From positions 186,001-250,000 of the forward strand of contig CBDDKU010000012.1 of assembly GCA_965230375.1 (NCBI GenBank): a stretch of DNA of 64,000 nt, written 5' to 3'. Source of the stretch: CBDDKU01 sp965230375. GTDB lineage: Bacteria > Bacteroidota > Bacteroidia > Flavobacteriales_D > Cryomorphaceae. The notes below the pieces were generated by a model. That model did no database searches and was not told the origin of the DNA. It worked only from the letters and a program-made list of their open reading frames with translations. Below, piece after piece: positions 1 through 8,499 of this stretch. Position 1 is the first letter of the stretch. Every line of letters begins with the position of its first letter. Position numbers and translations under genes: made by a program.

Positions 1-891
1 AAAGGTATCCCGCTTCTTCTGATAAAAATCGGGAAGGTCAGTCCAGTTAGAATCTTTTTGGAGGTATTGGCTCAAGGCCATCTGCACGGAAGTATTTACC
101 GAGAAAACGACGTATTGATGCACCTTTCTGATCTCAGACATGAGATGTGCTGGAGCACAAAGGTAGCCTACCTTCCAGCCCGTGGCGTGAAAGGTTTTCC
201 CGAAACTCGAAACGGTAATGGAACGCTCCGCCAAGCTATCAAACCGAGCCACACTCCAATGCTCGTTTCCATCAAAAATAATGTGTTCGTACACTTCATC
301 GCTGAGAACGATTATATCAGTATCGACGGTCAATTTCTCCAACTCGAGCATATCCGATTTGCCCCAGATGGTTCCCGTGGGGTTGTGGGGTGTATTGATC
401 AGGATCATTCGCGTTTTCTCAGAAACCGCATCCCGCACCCGATCCCAATCGGGTTTAAAGTCGGGCGCTTCGAGGGGGATCTCCACAACCTTCCCACCAT
501 TCAACTCGACTGCTGGTTTGTACGAATCGTAGGCTGGAACGAAGATGATGACTTCATCGCCTGGATGAACAAGGGCCGTAATGGCCGCGTGCAGGCCCTG
601 AGTCGCACCTGCCGTGACTGTGATTTCCGTATTGGGGTCGTAAGATCGGCCGTAGGTCTTCACAATTTTTTGAGCAATGGCCTCCCTTAGTGCTAGCAGT
701 CCCGGCATGGGCGCGTACTGATTGTATCCATCTTGCATGGCTTGGTGGATCAGCTCAATAAGCTGTGGATCGACTGGAAAATCAGGGAAGCCCTGCGACA
801 GATTGAGCGCCTTGTGCTCGGCAGCAAGCTGGCTCATTACTGAGAATATCGTCGTGCCCGTTTCAGGTAACTTCGAGCGGATTTTGGTCAT
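1..891 (-). CDS. PLP-dependent class I/II aminotransferase, methionine-aminotransferase type (C-terminus beyond window)
   Basis: The reading frame is open from an ATG at 891 to the window edge (297 codons), so the C-terminal part is missing. It has the fold-type I aminotransferase landmarks in order: a substrate-loop region with GFPDF near residue 34, NTPHNPTG near 166-173, SDEVYE at 197-202, and the SSFGKTFHATGWK block with the PLP-binding lysine at about 232. These match the YbdL/kynurenine-aminotransferase-like group, which transaminates methionine and aromatic amino acids with 2-oxo acids in the cytoplasm. The start lies 2 bases after the stop of the upstream lamin-tail gene, so the two are probably co-transcribed although no functional link is evident. 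Substrate is inferred from family resemblance only. Confidence 0.88.
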   Translation of the reverse strand, partial: MTKIRSKLPETGTTIFSVMSQLAAEHKALNLSQGFPDFPVDPQLIELIHQAMQDGYNQYAPMPGLLALREAIAQKIVKTYGRSYDPNTEITVTAGATQGLHAAITALVHPGDEVIIFVPAYDSYKPAVELNGGKVVEIPLEAPDFKPDWDRVRDAVSEKTRMILINTPHNPTGTIWGKSDMLELEKLTVDTDIIVLSDEVYEHIIFDGNEHWSVARFDSLAERSITVSSFGKTFHATGWKVGYLCAPAHLMSEIRKVHQYVVFSVNTSVQMALSQYLQKDSNWTDLPDFYQKKRDTF

Positions 892-893
892 AG

Positions 894-3800
894 TCAATTT
901 AGTTTGCCGGCCACCACACAGGGAATTTTGAATGTGTCCGTATTTCCATTTTGGTCAAAAATATCAATGAAAACGATGTGCGGGCCTATTCGAGCTTTCG
1001 TGCCTTTATTACTCACACCATCCCAGGTGATGGTTCCCTCCGTGCCGAGCAAAAAGTTTTGCTTCAAGTCTTTAACTACCCTGCCGCGAGAATCGTAAAT
1101 GGTGATGGTAGCAATAAAGCCCGGCGTATCGAGGGAATAATTGATCATCAATAAATCCTGGAAGCCATCATTATCGGGCGAAAACAGTTTGTTCTCCAGC
1201 TCAAAATTTCCACTTGAACTTCCCAAAGGACTGTACTGCGAATTCTGATAACCCGGTGTGGCAAAACCCACGCTTTCCGCAGCCGAAGTCCAAGACGAAC
1301 CGTCGTTCACTGGAAGCGTAAAATTGATCCGCTCCAGCGAAACGCCTTTGAAACTCACCAGCAAATCGAGGTGATCGGACTCTTCGTAATCGAATCGTTG
1401 GAGTTCCACAGCATCCTTATCGAGCAACACCACTGACCCTTCTGAGTTCGAAAATGACGGCAAGGATTCCATTTCAAACATATACTTCTCTATCCCTTGG
1501 GGATAGTCAGTCATGGTTTGGCTAATGCTCGATGTCAAGGCCAGGTACTCGCCGGGAAGCATGGAAACGGGGTCTTCTGATATGATCCGCTCCGTGCCGT
1601 CTTGGTTGGCCAAAACAAGGCCTTCCAAGCTCAGGATTTCACTGCCTACGTTGACCAATTCCACGAAATCAACTCCACCTGTATAGGGATTAAATAGAAT
1701 CTCGTTCAGCAAAAGATCTCCGCCACTGGGACTCACTGGCACACCTATTTCTCGGTCTTTCAAGGGAATCATTTCATTTCCGCTGCAGTCAATTATTCCA
1801 GAGATCGAAATGGTATAGCGTTTGTCTGGGTCGAGAGGCGAATCCAAATCAATTTCCACAATGCGGAGGTCTTCTGACACATACCGGACGTTGAGAATCC
1901 CAACTTCAGGTTCGAGCACGATCTCAGCAGAGAGAACCGAAAGACTGTCGAGGACTTCATCAAATATTAACTCGATCAACAATTCAGAGCGCACGAACAC
2001 CTGTGTAATCGTTGGCGGACTCTGGTCGGGTTCATCCGAGTTCACCGAATTTACTTCTCCGGGTGTGCCCCCATCGGGGTGGGTAGACGCTCTCCAATTA
2101 TCACCTCCACGACAAGGCTCCATCAAATTGATCCGCTCAAGACTATAGCCACCATCCAAAGCATCTTCATCGTCATACCAAGTCAAGTCGTAATTGGCCC
2201 GATCGAGCTCTTCACCCGAAGGATTGAACAGGGAAAGCTCTCTGCCCGAATTTGTAAAGTAAGTCGTGCTGAGATCGGGAATGTAATAGGTTTCTGGAAA
2301 AAGAAGAAAGTCAGATGCGCTCCCTTCGCTGGCGCAGATTAAGAATTCGCCAGGAGCTAAGACCTTTGGGTACGAGAAAGCCACATCATTGAGCCGCACA
2401 CCAGCCAACTCAATCGCTTCCTGGCCGCTGTTGTTCAGCTCAAAATACTCCGCTTCTGGCAGGCCATTGCTAGGAGTTGGGTCGGCCATGATTTCGGTGA
2501 TCAGCAACTGGCCGTAGAAGGGCTCACTCCCGATGATAAATGTTTCGGTAACCGGCAACACTTCATTGCCCCAGCAGTCGGTTTGGCCAGAGATTTCAAT
2601 TTCGTAAAGCTCCCCTACTTCCAAGACAGGCGATACGCTCAAATAAGCTGAAAGTAAATCAGCACTCGGAGCCACGTTCACAACTGTGATTCCACCGCTG
2701 ATCGTGTAGGTTCCTGCGATCAAGGAGTTTTCATCCATTGTTTCACTGAACAAGACGCGCACCACGTCGCCTCCTACCACGTCAACGACTTCTGGAGGCG
2801 TTTGATCGGGTGTGTTATCAAGGCTGGCATTGACTTGTCCTGGGGTACCGCCGATTGCTGCCACAGATGCCGTCCAATTAGAACTCGAACCACACGGCGA
2901 CTCTGGGTTGATGAGTTCCAGCGAATACCCACCTTGAGCTAACTCACTATCGCCATACCAGGCATCATCGTAGGCTACCAAGTCGATGACTTCACCATCA
3001 GCTCGCAAGGTCAGGCTGTCGCCAGAATTAGATAGGGCCGTGAAGGAAGGAAGTCCAACAACTTGACCAAAAGGCTCGAGCTCTGCAGCGCTTTCTTCAT
3101 CGCAAAGGATAAGATGCTGACCAGGCTGAAAGACAAAACTTGGAAGCATCATTTCGGTGGTGGTATTCACCAAAATCCACCCTTCCAGATCAAAGTAGCT
3201 TTCGCTCCGATTAAAAATTTCGATGTATTCCACTTCGGGAAGACCTTGGCTTGGACTGGGGTCGGCCATGATTTCATTGAACAATACATCTTTGAACTCT
3301 GGATCAGAAATCTCGAAGTAGGTAAAGGTGGCGATCTGCCCTGACGAGACATTTCCAGCCAAATCTTCTACATCGCTTGCTTCAACTTCGTACTCCAACC
3401 CAGAAGTCAAAGCGGCCGCAAGCGTCAGCAAAACTCGATCTGGAGCTATCAGTTCGGCTGCGATCGGTGGACCTATCCCATTGTCGATGGTAAAATTAGA
3501 ATTGGACTCAGCCGAATTTTCGTCCAATGGTTCATCAAAGATTAGCTCCACTTCCGTTGCACTGTTTGCCATAGCGCTCAAAAGAATTGGCGGATCTTCA
3601 TCGACCGGTATCTCTTCAATGAGCACATTATCAAAAAAGTGGTTGGAAACGGGTCCGGCTGCTGAAGACTGAACAATCCGGAAACCAAAAAACTGAGTGG
3701 TAGTCAGCTCATTGTCATCGACCGATCCGAGTAGAGACTCCCCTCCATCTGCATTTTCATCGTAGTAGATGGTCCAAATCCCTTCTTGAGTCCGTTCAGC

Positions 3801-4250
3801 TCTGATGGCGAAAAGATTGTTGCTACTCGAACCCACTACTCCATCGTCACCATCAATAAGCAGATCTAATACTCCACCTGATTTTTTGTAAAAGGAAATC
3901 TCGTCGCTTGTGCCGCCCAATCTTACGAAATACCCATCGGGTTCATCCACCAAAATTGATGATGCTGAGATCAAATAGACATCAACATAATTTGCGCCCG
4001 AAGTCGAAAAGTTGAGATTAATATCGAAGCTCCACGCTGTGTTCAGCGCCAGGGCATTGGCCGTGGCTAAGGCATATGTCGCTGCATCTGGGCTATTTGA
4101 TTGCAAAATTTCATCAGCAACTACAAAAAGTGATTGGTCTCCAGTCCAGGTTGGATTCGTGGTAAAATCGCCATCAGAAAAGTCATCACTCACCTGGCTC
4201 CAACCCGCCAAAGATCCGAAGCAAAATACCAAAAGCCATATGCCGTACAA
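894..4250 (-). CDS. Large secreted protein with three lamin-tail domains and a FlgD-like Ig C-terminus
   Basis: This 1118-residue protein starts with a signal peptide (hydrophobic residues 4-18, ending WSQ). An N-terminal region of about 200 residues resembles a concanavalin-like sandwich. It is followed by alternating Ig-like (SbsA/Big-type) domains and three lamin-tail domains that begin near residues 318, 578 and 842, each with the LLxNEIMxDP...EYxEL pattern followed by L.GWxL. The last ~95 residues resemble a FlgD-type Ig domain (SPDNDGFQD, then TIYDSRGRVV). Such proteins are exported to the surface in Bacteroidota. A cell-surface or matrix role is likely but no enzymatic motif is visible. 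The next gene downstream starts 2 bases after its stop. The C-terminus does not match the usual type A sorting signal. Confidence 0.85.
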   Translation of the reverse strand: MYGIWLLVFCFGSLAGWSQVSDDFSDGDFTTNPTWTGDQSLFVVADEILQSNSPDAATYALATANALALNTAWSFDINLNFSTSGANYVDVYLISASSILVDEPDGYFVRLGGTSDEISFYKKSGGVLDLLIDGDDGVVGSSSNNLFAIRAERTQEGIWTIYYDENADGGESLLGSVDDNELTTTQFFGFRIVQSSAAGPVSNHFFDNVLIEEIPVDEDPPILLSAMANSATEVELIFDEPLDENSAESNSNFTIDNGIGPPIAAELIAPDRVLLTLAAALTSGLEYEVEASDVEDLAGNVSSGQIATFTYFEISDPEFKDVLFNEIMADPSPSQGLPEVEYIEIFNRSESYFDLEGWILVNTTTEMMLPSFVFQPGQHLILCDEESAAELEPFGQVVGLPSFTALSNSGDSLTLRADGEVIDLVAYDDAWYGDSELAQGGYSLELINPESPCGSSSNWTASVAAIGGTPGQVNASLDNTPDQTPPEVVDVVGGDVVRVLFSETMDENSLIAGTYTISGGITVVNVAPSADLLSAYLSVSPVLEVGELYEIEISGQTDCWGNEVLPVTETFIIGSEPFYGQLLITEIMADPTPSNGLPEAEYFELNNSGQEAIELAGVRLNDVAFSYPKVLAPGEFLICASEGSASDFLLFPETYYIPDLSTTYFTNSGRELSLFNPSGEELDRANYDLTWYDDEDALDGGYSLERINLMEPCRGGDNWRASTHPDGGTPGEVNSVNSDEPDQSPPTITQVFVRSELLIELIFDEVLDSLSVLSAEIVLEPEVGILNVRYVSEDLRIVEIDLDSPLDPDKRYTISISGIIDCSGNEMIPLKDREIGVPVSPSGGDLLLNEILFNPYTGGVDFVELVNVGSEILSLEGLVLANQDGTERIISEDPVSMLPGEYLALTSSISQTMTDYPQGIEKYMFEMESLPSFSNSEGSVVLLDKDAVELQRFDYEESDHLDLLVSFKGVSLERINFTLPVNDGSSWTSAAESVGFATPGYQNSQYSPLGSSSGNFELENKLFSPDNDGFQDLLMINYSLDTPGFIATITIYDSRGRVVKDLKQNFLLGTEGTITWDGVSNKGTKARIGPHIVFIDIFDQNGNTDTFKIPCVVAGKLN

Positions 4251-4287
4251 CCGCTTGATCTTCTCTGCTCTGTGTTTTTAAATATAG

Positions 4288-4295
4288 TATTTTTG
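4288..4295 (+). promoter_or_regulatory. Candidate -7 box (TATTTTTG) for asd
   Basis: The octamer fits the Bacteroidota TAnnTTTG -7 consensus and lies 26 bases before the asd ATG. No good -33 TTTG was found at the usual spacing, so the call is tentative. Confidence 0.4.
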
Positions 4296-4321
4296 GTCTG
4301 CAGTATTAAATCGAATTTGGA

Positions 4322-5320
4322 ATGCGAATAGCTATTGTTGGAGCAACCGGAATGGTGGGAAGAACCATTTTTCAAGTATTGAAGGAGAAACAGTTTCCGG
4401 CAGAGGAAATTATCGCCGTGGCATCGGCCAAAAGTGCTGGGAAGAAGATAGAAGTGGATGGGAAGGAATACACGTTGCGCACCATCGATGAAGCTATCGC
4501 TGCAAAGCCAGACATCGCGCTCTTTTCAGCTGGTGGGTCGGTAAGTTTGGAGCATGCTCCACGTTTTGCTGAAGCTGGAATTCGAGTGGTCGATAATTCA
4601 TCGGCCTGGCGCATGTCACCCGACCACAAGCTTATCGTACCCGAAGTAAACGGCGACCAGCTCGAAGCTACCGATATGATCATCGCGAACCCCAATTGCT
4701 CGACGATTCAGATGGTGATGGCCTTGAAGCCGATTCACGAGGCTTATGGAATTAAGCGCGTTGTGGTCTCAACATACCAGTCTATAACTGGAACGGGCAA
4801 GGTAGCTGTTGAGCAGCTCGAAAAAGAGCGCAAGGGAGAATCTGCTGAGATGGTTTACCCTTATCCGATCGATTACAACTGCCTGCCGCATTGCGATGTT
4901 TTTGAAGACAACGGATACACCAAGGAAGAGTTGAAATTGACACGAGAAACGAAGAAGATTCTCGATCCAAATATAGAAGTAACGGCTACCGCTGTGCGCG
5001 TACCTGTGGTTGGTGGACACTCAGAATCCATCAATCTCACGCTTGAGAAGCCATACGAATTGGGCGATGTACGCAAGATGCTGCACGAAACTCCCGGGGT
5101 GACAGTTCAGGACAATCCCGATGTGAATGTTTATCCTATGCCGCGTTTTTCAGAAGGAAAAGACGATGTATTTGTAGGGAGAATTCGACGCGACTTCTCC
5201 CAGGAAAACGGTTTGAATATGTGGGTGGTTTCTGACAACCTTCGAAAAGGTGCTGCGACCAATGCTGTTCAGATTGCAGAGCTTTTGCAAGCATTTGTTG
5301 GTAAGGCGACTGAAGCGTAA
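4322..5320 (+). CDS. asd: Aspartate-semialdehyde dehydrogenase
   Basis: Catalyses NADPH-dependent reduction of aspartyl phosphate to aspartate semialdehyde, the branch point to lysine/diaminopimelate, threonine and methionine. The 332-residue length is normal for the family. The N-terminus has the Rossmann motif GATGMVGR (residues 7-14). The catalytic cysteine is C126 in NPNCST, and the VGGHSE histidine motif is in the second half. The ATG at 4322 is supported by the immediate start of the nucleotide-binding strand. The gene is transcribed alone, divergently from the lamin-tail gene, and is followed by a repeat element. Confidence 0.96.
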   Translation: MRIAIVGATGMVGRTIFQVLKEKQFPAEEIIAVASAKSAGKKIEVDGKEYTLRTIDEAIAAKPDIALFSAGGSVSLEHAPRFAEAGIRVVDNSSAWRMSPDHKLIVPEVNGDQLEATDMIIANPNCSTIQMVMALKPIHEAYGIKRVVVSTYQSITGTGKVAVEQLEKERKGESAEMVYPYPIDYNCLPHCDVFEDNGYTKEELKLTRETKKILDPNIEVTATAVRVPVVGGHSESINLTLEKPYELGDVRKMLHETPGVTVQDNPDVNVYPMPRFSEGKDDVFVGRIRRDFSQENGLNMWVVSDNLRKGAATNAVQIAELLQAFVGKATEA

Positions 5321-5339
5321 TTGGGATCCTGAGCTGAAT

Positions 5340-5560
5340 AAAGCGCAGTTCACAAATCACTGATGTTGGGATACGCCATGGCTGCCATCCCATGGTTGTC
5401 GTTGAATTCAAATTCGCGTAAAGCGCAGGATTACAAATCACAGCGCAGCGCTTTTGGGCAAACTGATTTAATTCGTTTTCGCGCTACCGCGCGATTAACC
5501 GAAGGTGTATCGCGTGGTTTCTCGGTGAGAATTTTACAAAAATGATTGTCCATCGCTGCG
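5340..5560. repeat. Direct repeat copy 1 (left of the padR pair)
   Basis: This ~220-bp stretch aligns without gaps to 6690-6910 (constant offset 1350) at roughly 86% identity by my count. Two internal hairpins are conserved in both copies: TCGCGC-TACC-GCGCGA at 5479-5494, and AAAGCGC/GCGCTTT arms at 5420-5426 and 5448-5454. A short open frame runs through both copies, but residue differences (13 of 60) exceed what selection on a protein would suggest, so it is treated as non-coding. Confidence 0.85.
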
Positions 5561-5582
5561 CTAGACGAAAGTAAGGTAGACG

Positions 5583-6278
5583 TCAGCTTCTTGGTGGCAG
5601 TTTTATTTCTGCCATCGCTTCTTTAGAAATAAGCTTTGTTTCAGCTTCATAAGCTTTGAAAAGTTTAATGGCTGCAATATCTACTGCAAAGCTTATTGCA
5701 AAAATTAGTGCCATCAGGATTGCGATATAAATCTCTCTTCCATCAATTCCAAGCTGCTTATCGATGAGAACCATCAATATCTGCGTGCTCCAAACAATAT
5801 TGATTGACACCATACTGGCTATCCGGTAAAATCCGTCGAGCTTCTTTCGTCGTCTATGAAAATTTACGAGCACAACCACCGCCAAAAGGCTTAAAGTACT
5901 TTTGACGGCAATAATGAGTAAAAGATAAGACGCATCGACTTCAGCTATAGACAGAAACAGCATCAAAAAGAAAAGCCCCGCCAAAATGAAAACGGGTTTA
6001 TCTGTGAAAGTCCAGATTACCGCCTTTCTACTTCGTTCCTTCCAAAGCTTTGACAAGCTCTTCTTGAACTCCTTTTGTATCTTTTTCAGGTCTCTAAATC
6101 GCTTTTTGGTTTTCCAAGAATCGACTACGCATTGGAAATCCATTCCGTTCTCCATCTCTTCAATCGCCAATTGCGAATAGTGATCAAGTAGCTCTTCGAC
6201 TAATTCTGGCGAATCCAAACCCCACCTTTTCAAAAAGTCGATGATCACACTTTCTTGCTCTGCTGTCAGCCTATCCAT
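5583..6278 (-). CDS. PadR-associated four-helix membrane protein
   Basis: A 231-residue protein with a charged helical N-terminal half (about residues 1-85) followed by four hydrophobic segments near 90-108, 115-135, 150-170 and 185-208. The layout, a soluble helical domain followed by a membrane bundle and encoded directly after a PadR regulator, is that of the PadR-linked HAAS/DUF1700-type membrane proteins, but I cannot assign a named family. Its start codon overlaps the end of padR by 8 bases, so the two are translationally coupled. The function is unknown; a role in envelope-stress or antibiotic response is typical of such pairs but is only inference. Confidence 0.75.
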   Translation of the reverse strand: MDRLTAEQESVIIDFLKRWGLDSPELVEELLDHYSQLAIEEMENGMDFQCVVDSWKTKKRFRDLKKIQKEFKKSLSKLWKERSRKAVIWTFTDKPVFILAGLFFLMLFLSIAEVDASYLLLIIAVKSTLSLLAVVVLVNFHRRRKKLDGFYRIASMVSINIVWSTQILMVLIDKQLGIDGREIYIAILMALIFAISFAVDIAAIKLFKAYEAETKLISKEAMAEIKLPPRS

Positions 6279-6609
6279 GGCTCATCCCTCCATTTAACAT
6301 CCCTTGAAGGTTTATGACATATTCCTTCAATTCGTCGATCCGCTCACTAGCCTTGTATTGGCCTTCTTCGGTCAATTTGTAATACTTTCTTTTCCTGTTT
6401 CCCACTTTTTCAATTTCTGTTTCCAAGATACCCTCTGCTTCAAGCTTGTGAAGCGTAGGATAAAGAGCGCCTTCAGTAATATCGAGATCGCCATTGGTCA
6501 ACTCCTTCGCTCTTTTCGACAATTGATACCCATACATCCTTCCTTCATCTGAAAGAATCTTGAGTAAAATCGTACTAAGACCGCCTTTGTACAAGTGGTT
6601 TTTGCTCAT
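6271..6609 (-). CDS. PadR-family transcriptional regulator
   Basis: A 112-residue winged-helix regulator from the ATG at 6609; an ATG three codons upstream at 6618 is possible. Family landmarks are LLKILSDEGRMYGYQL at the start of the winged helix, the ITEGALYPTLHKLEAEG recognition helix and wing, and GNRKRKYYKLTEEG, with a C-terminal dimerisation helix. PadR proteins usually repress their own operon, here including the overlapping membrane protein gene. The pair is bracketed by two ~220-bp direct repeats, which suggests that it moved or was duplicated as a cassette. Confidence 0.92.
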   Translation of the reverse strand: MSKNHLYKGGLSTILLKILSDEGRMYGYQLSKRAKELTNGDLDITEGALYPTLHKLEAEGILETEIEKVGNRKRKYYKLTEEGQYKASERIDELKEYVINLQGMLNGGMSHG

Positions 6610-6618
6610 CTCGCACAA

Positions 6619-6689
6619 GTATACATAATTTTCTTAGGTATAAGTTATATAATTTCTTCCAGAAAAAGTTTGTAGCGTACTCTGGACAA
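6619..6689. other. padR upstream intergenic segment
   Basis: With the following repeat copy this makes a 358-base stretch without a supported gene. The 71 bases here must hold the padR promoter. I could not identify a convincing TAnnTTTG box or operator palindrome by eye. Confidence 0.4.
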
Positions 6690-6910
6690 AAAGCTCAGTT
6701 CTCAATTCACTGATGTTGGGATACTCTATGGCTTCCTACCCTTGGTGTTCGTCAAATTCAAAATCGCGTAAAGCGCAGGATTGCAAATCTCAGCGCAGCG
6801 CTTTTGTGCAATCTGATTTAATTCATTTTCGCGCTACCGCGCGATTAGCCAAAGGTGTATCGCGTGGTTTCTCAGGGAGAATTTTACAGAAACACTGGTA
6901 CATAGCTGCT
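6690..6910. repeat. Direct repeat copy 2 (right of the padR pair)
   Basis: Second copy of the element at 5340-5560, in the same orientation with no indels. Both hairpins are kept unchanged (6829-6844; 6770-6776 with 6798-6804). Together the copies flank the PadR operon exactly, leaving about 1.1 kb of unique sequence between them. Confidence 0.85.
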
Positions 6911-6967
6911 TCGGCAGAAGGAATACAACATCTTTTTCCCTATTCCGTTTCTCTGTAAATTGGCCGT

Positions 6968-7456
6968 ATGAAACTGGCAATTCGCATTGGAATTTTTCTA
7001 GCTCTGATTTGCAGCTCTACCATGGCTACGGCACAGTTTCAGGTCTTTCGTGGAAACGGGCACTACATCACCGACCAGGTGCTCCATATGGCCAATGGCC
7101 GCATTTTTCCCGGCTATAGCTATTATTTTGGAGATGCCCTGCTAACGGTGCGCGGCAATGAGATTATGGCTGGTGGTTCGGGGTCTGAATTCGATCTGAT
7201 CTACACTTATAAAGACGGCAAGCTCTATAAAGGAAATGCGATGTACACTTCGCAAATAGCCTATACCATTACCGAAGATGGCAAGATCTATAAAGGCGAT
7301 TCAACCTTTCAGCTAGACTTGCTTTATAATGTTCAGGAAGGGGTGATTTATGAAGGGGGAAATTCAAGTCGGCTAGACGCGTTGTACTTTATCGATCGGC
7401 CCGTGAGTGCGACTTATATCTTCGCGATCTTACTGGGTCTCGAGCTGATCGTTTGA
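6968..7456 (+). CDS. Small secreted protein of unknown function
   Basis: A 162-residue protein with a clear signal peptide (MKLAIRIGIFLALICSS, cleavage after ATAQ near residue 23). The mature part contains repeated short beta-rich units of the form (I/L)YxxxDGKxYKG, seen at least three times between residues 70 and 115, and a hydrophobic C-terminus (FAILLGLELIV). I do not recognise a named family. Its last 27 bases overlap the 3' end of the convergent lspA gene, so the hydrophobic tail is read from the antisense of lspA and may be a recent extension. Confidence 0.65.
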   Translation: MKLAIRIGIFLALICSSTMATAQFQVFRGNGHYITDQVLHMANGRIFPGYSYYFGDALLTVRGNEIMAGGSGSEFDLIYTYKDGKLYKGNAMYTSQIAYTITEDGKIYKGDSTFQLDLLYNVQEGVIYEGGNSSRLDALYFIDRPVSATYIFAILLGLELIV

Positions 7457-8113
7457 CGCTTCCTTTTCAGCTTTAGCCGGAGTTTTGAAGAATTTCTTCT
7501 GATTAATCAGAATGATGGCCATACCTACGGTGATAGCCGAGTCGGCGATATTGAAGACAGGTCTGAAGAACTGGAATCGCTGACCACCAATGATTGGAAA
7601 ATCTTCGGGCCAATGTCCGTCAATAAGAGGGAAGTAAAGCATATCGACCACTTTACCGTGAAGAAATCCGGCGTAGCCACCACCATCTGGAAATAGAACG
7701 GCTGTCTCTGGTGAGAATCTCGGGCTTTCACTGAATATCATCCCGTAAAATGCGCTATCGATGATGTTTCCTGCAGCTCCTGCCAGCACCATGGCCACTG
7801 CGATGATAAACCCAGAATGGGCGCGCTGCTTAATAAGCCCACGCAGGTAAATGGCGATAAAAACAATCGCCACAATTCGAAAAAGGCTTAGGAATAATTT
7901 TCCCCACTCGCCACCAAACTCAAAACCGAAAGCCATACCAGGATTTTCGATAAAGTGGATAAAAAACCACTCTCCGAAAACGGAAATGGACTCGTCCAAA
8001 TACATCTGCGTTTTTACCCAAAACTTCGATGCCTGATCGATCAGGAGAACGAGACCAACGACCCAAATAGCCTTCCTGGCAAGCTGCCTGGAACTGTACT
8101 TACTAACGTCGAT
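7430..8113 (-). CDS. lspA: Lipoprotein signal peptidase (signal peptidase II), start codon non-canonical or damaged
   Basis: Cleaves the signal peptide of diacylglyceryl-modified prolipoproteins in the inner membrane. The two catalytic aspartate motifs are present (AGNIIDS, and FNIADSAI near the C-terminus), with four membrane helices expected. The first ATG in frame is at 8005 and would give 191 residues, but the same frame continues upstream through a typical first helix (KAIWVVGLVLLIDQASKFWV), which carries the conserved DQASK motif. That region is open to a TAA at 8138-8140 and contains no ATG, GTG or TTG in frame. Near-cognate codons available are ATC at 8111-8113, overlapping the dksA stop, or ATT at 8066-8068. 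The start given here is the ATC and is uncertain. Confidence 0.85.
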   Translation of the reverse strand: MDVSKYSSRQLARKAIWVVGLVLLIDQASKFWVKTQMYLDESISVFGEWFFIHFIENPGMAFGFEFGGEWGKLFLSLFRIVAIVFIAIYLRGLIKQRAHSGFIIAVAMVLAGAAGNIIDSAFYGMIFSESPRFSPETAVLFPDGGGYAGFLHGKVVDMLYFPLIDGHWPEDFPIIGGQRFQFFRPVFNIADSAITVGMAIILINQKKFFKTPAKAEKEASNDQLETQ

Positions 8114-8489
8114 CTTGCTGCTGTTTTGCTTCGATGCTTAATGTAGCGTGTGGAACGAGTTTTAGTCGCTCTTTCTTGATGAGTTTTCCGGTTACGCGAC
8201 AGATCCCGTAGGTCTTGTTCTCGATACGTCGCAGGGCGTTCTCCAAGTGGCTGATGAACTTTTCTTGACGAGAAGCCAGTTGTGCTGTCTCTTCCCGAGA
8301 CATTGTTTCCGACCCGTCTTCCATCATCTTGAAGCTTGAAGCGGTATCGTTTGTGCTGTTGTCGTCCGCATAAGAAAGTGACTGCTTGAGCTGTCTTAAA
8401 TCTTCGCGCGCATCGGCCAATTTATTATCAATTAGCTCTTTGAACTCCTTTAGTTCTTCGTCAGAATATCTCGTTTTATCTTCTGCCAT
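8103..8489 (-). CDS. TraR/DksA-family regulator
   Basis: A 128-residue protein with a long N-terminal coiled coil (residues 10-100) and a short C-terminal globular motif of the form YGICRVTGKLI...VPHATLSIEAK. The zinc-finger positions are largely lost (a single Cys remains), as is usual in the Bacteroidota branch. DksA-type proteins bind the RNA polymerase secondary channel and modulate stringent-response transcription. Acidic residues at the coiled-coil tip would do this, but the exact tip cannot be fixed by eye. It lies 10 bases after ileS and overlaps the start region of lspA, so all three probably form one operon. Confidence 0.88.
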   Translation of the reverse strand: MAEDKTRYSDEELKEFKELIDNKLADAREDLRQLKQSLSYADDNSTNDTASSFKMMEDGSETMSREETAQLASRQEKFISHLENALRRIENKTYGICRVTGKLIKKERLKLVPHATLSIEAKQQQDRR

Positions 8490-8499
8490 GTTCGTAGTC

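Noticed and set aside
58..690. Plus-strand open frame of 210 codons at the left edge
   Set aside because: The minus strand here encodes a well-conserved aminotransferase with the PLP lysine motif, so the plus-strand frame is a shadow.
5363..5545. A 60-codon open frame conserved in both direct repeats
   Set aside because: Amino-acid differences (13 of 60) exceed the nucleotide divergence, which argues against selection on a protein. The conserved hairpins suggest a non-coding repeat.
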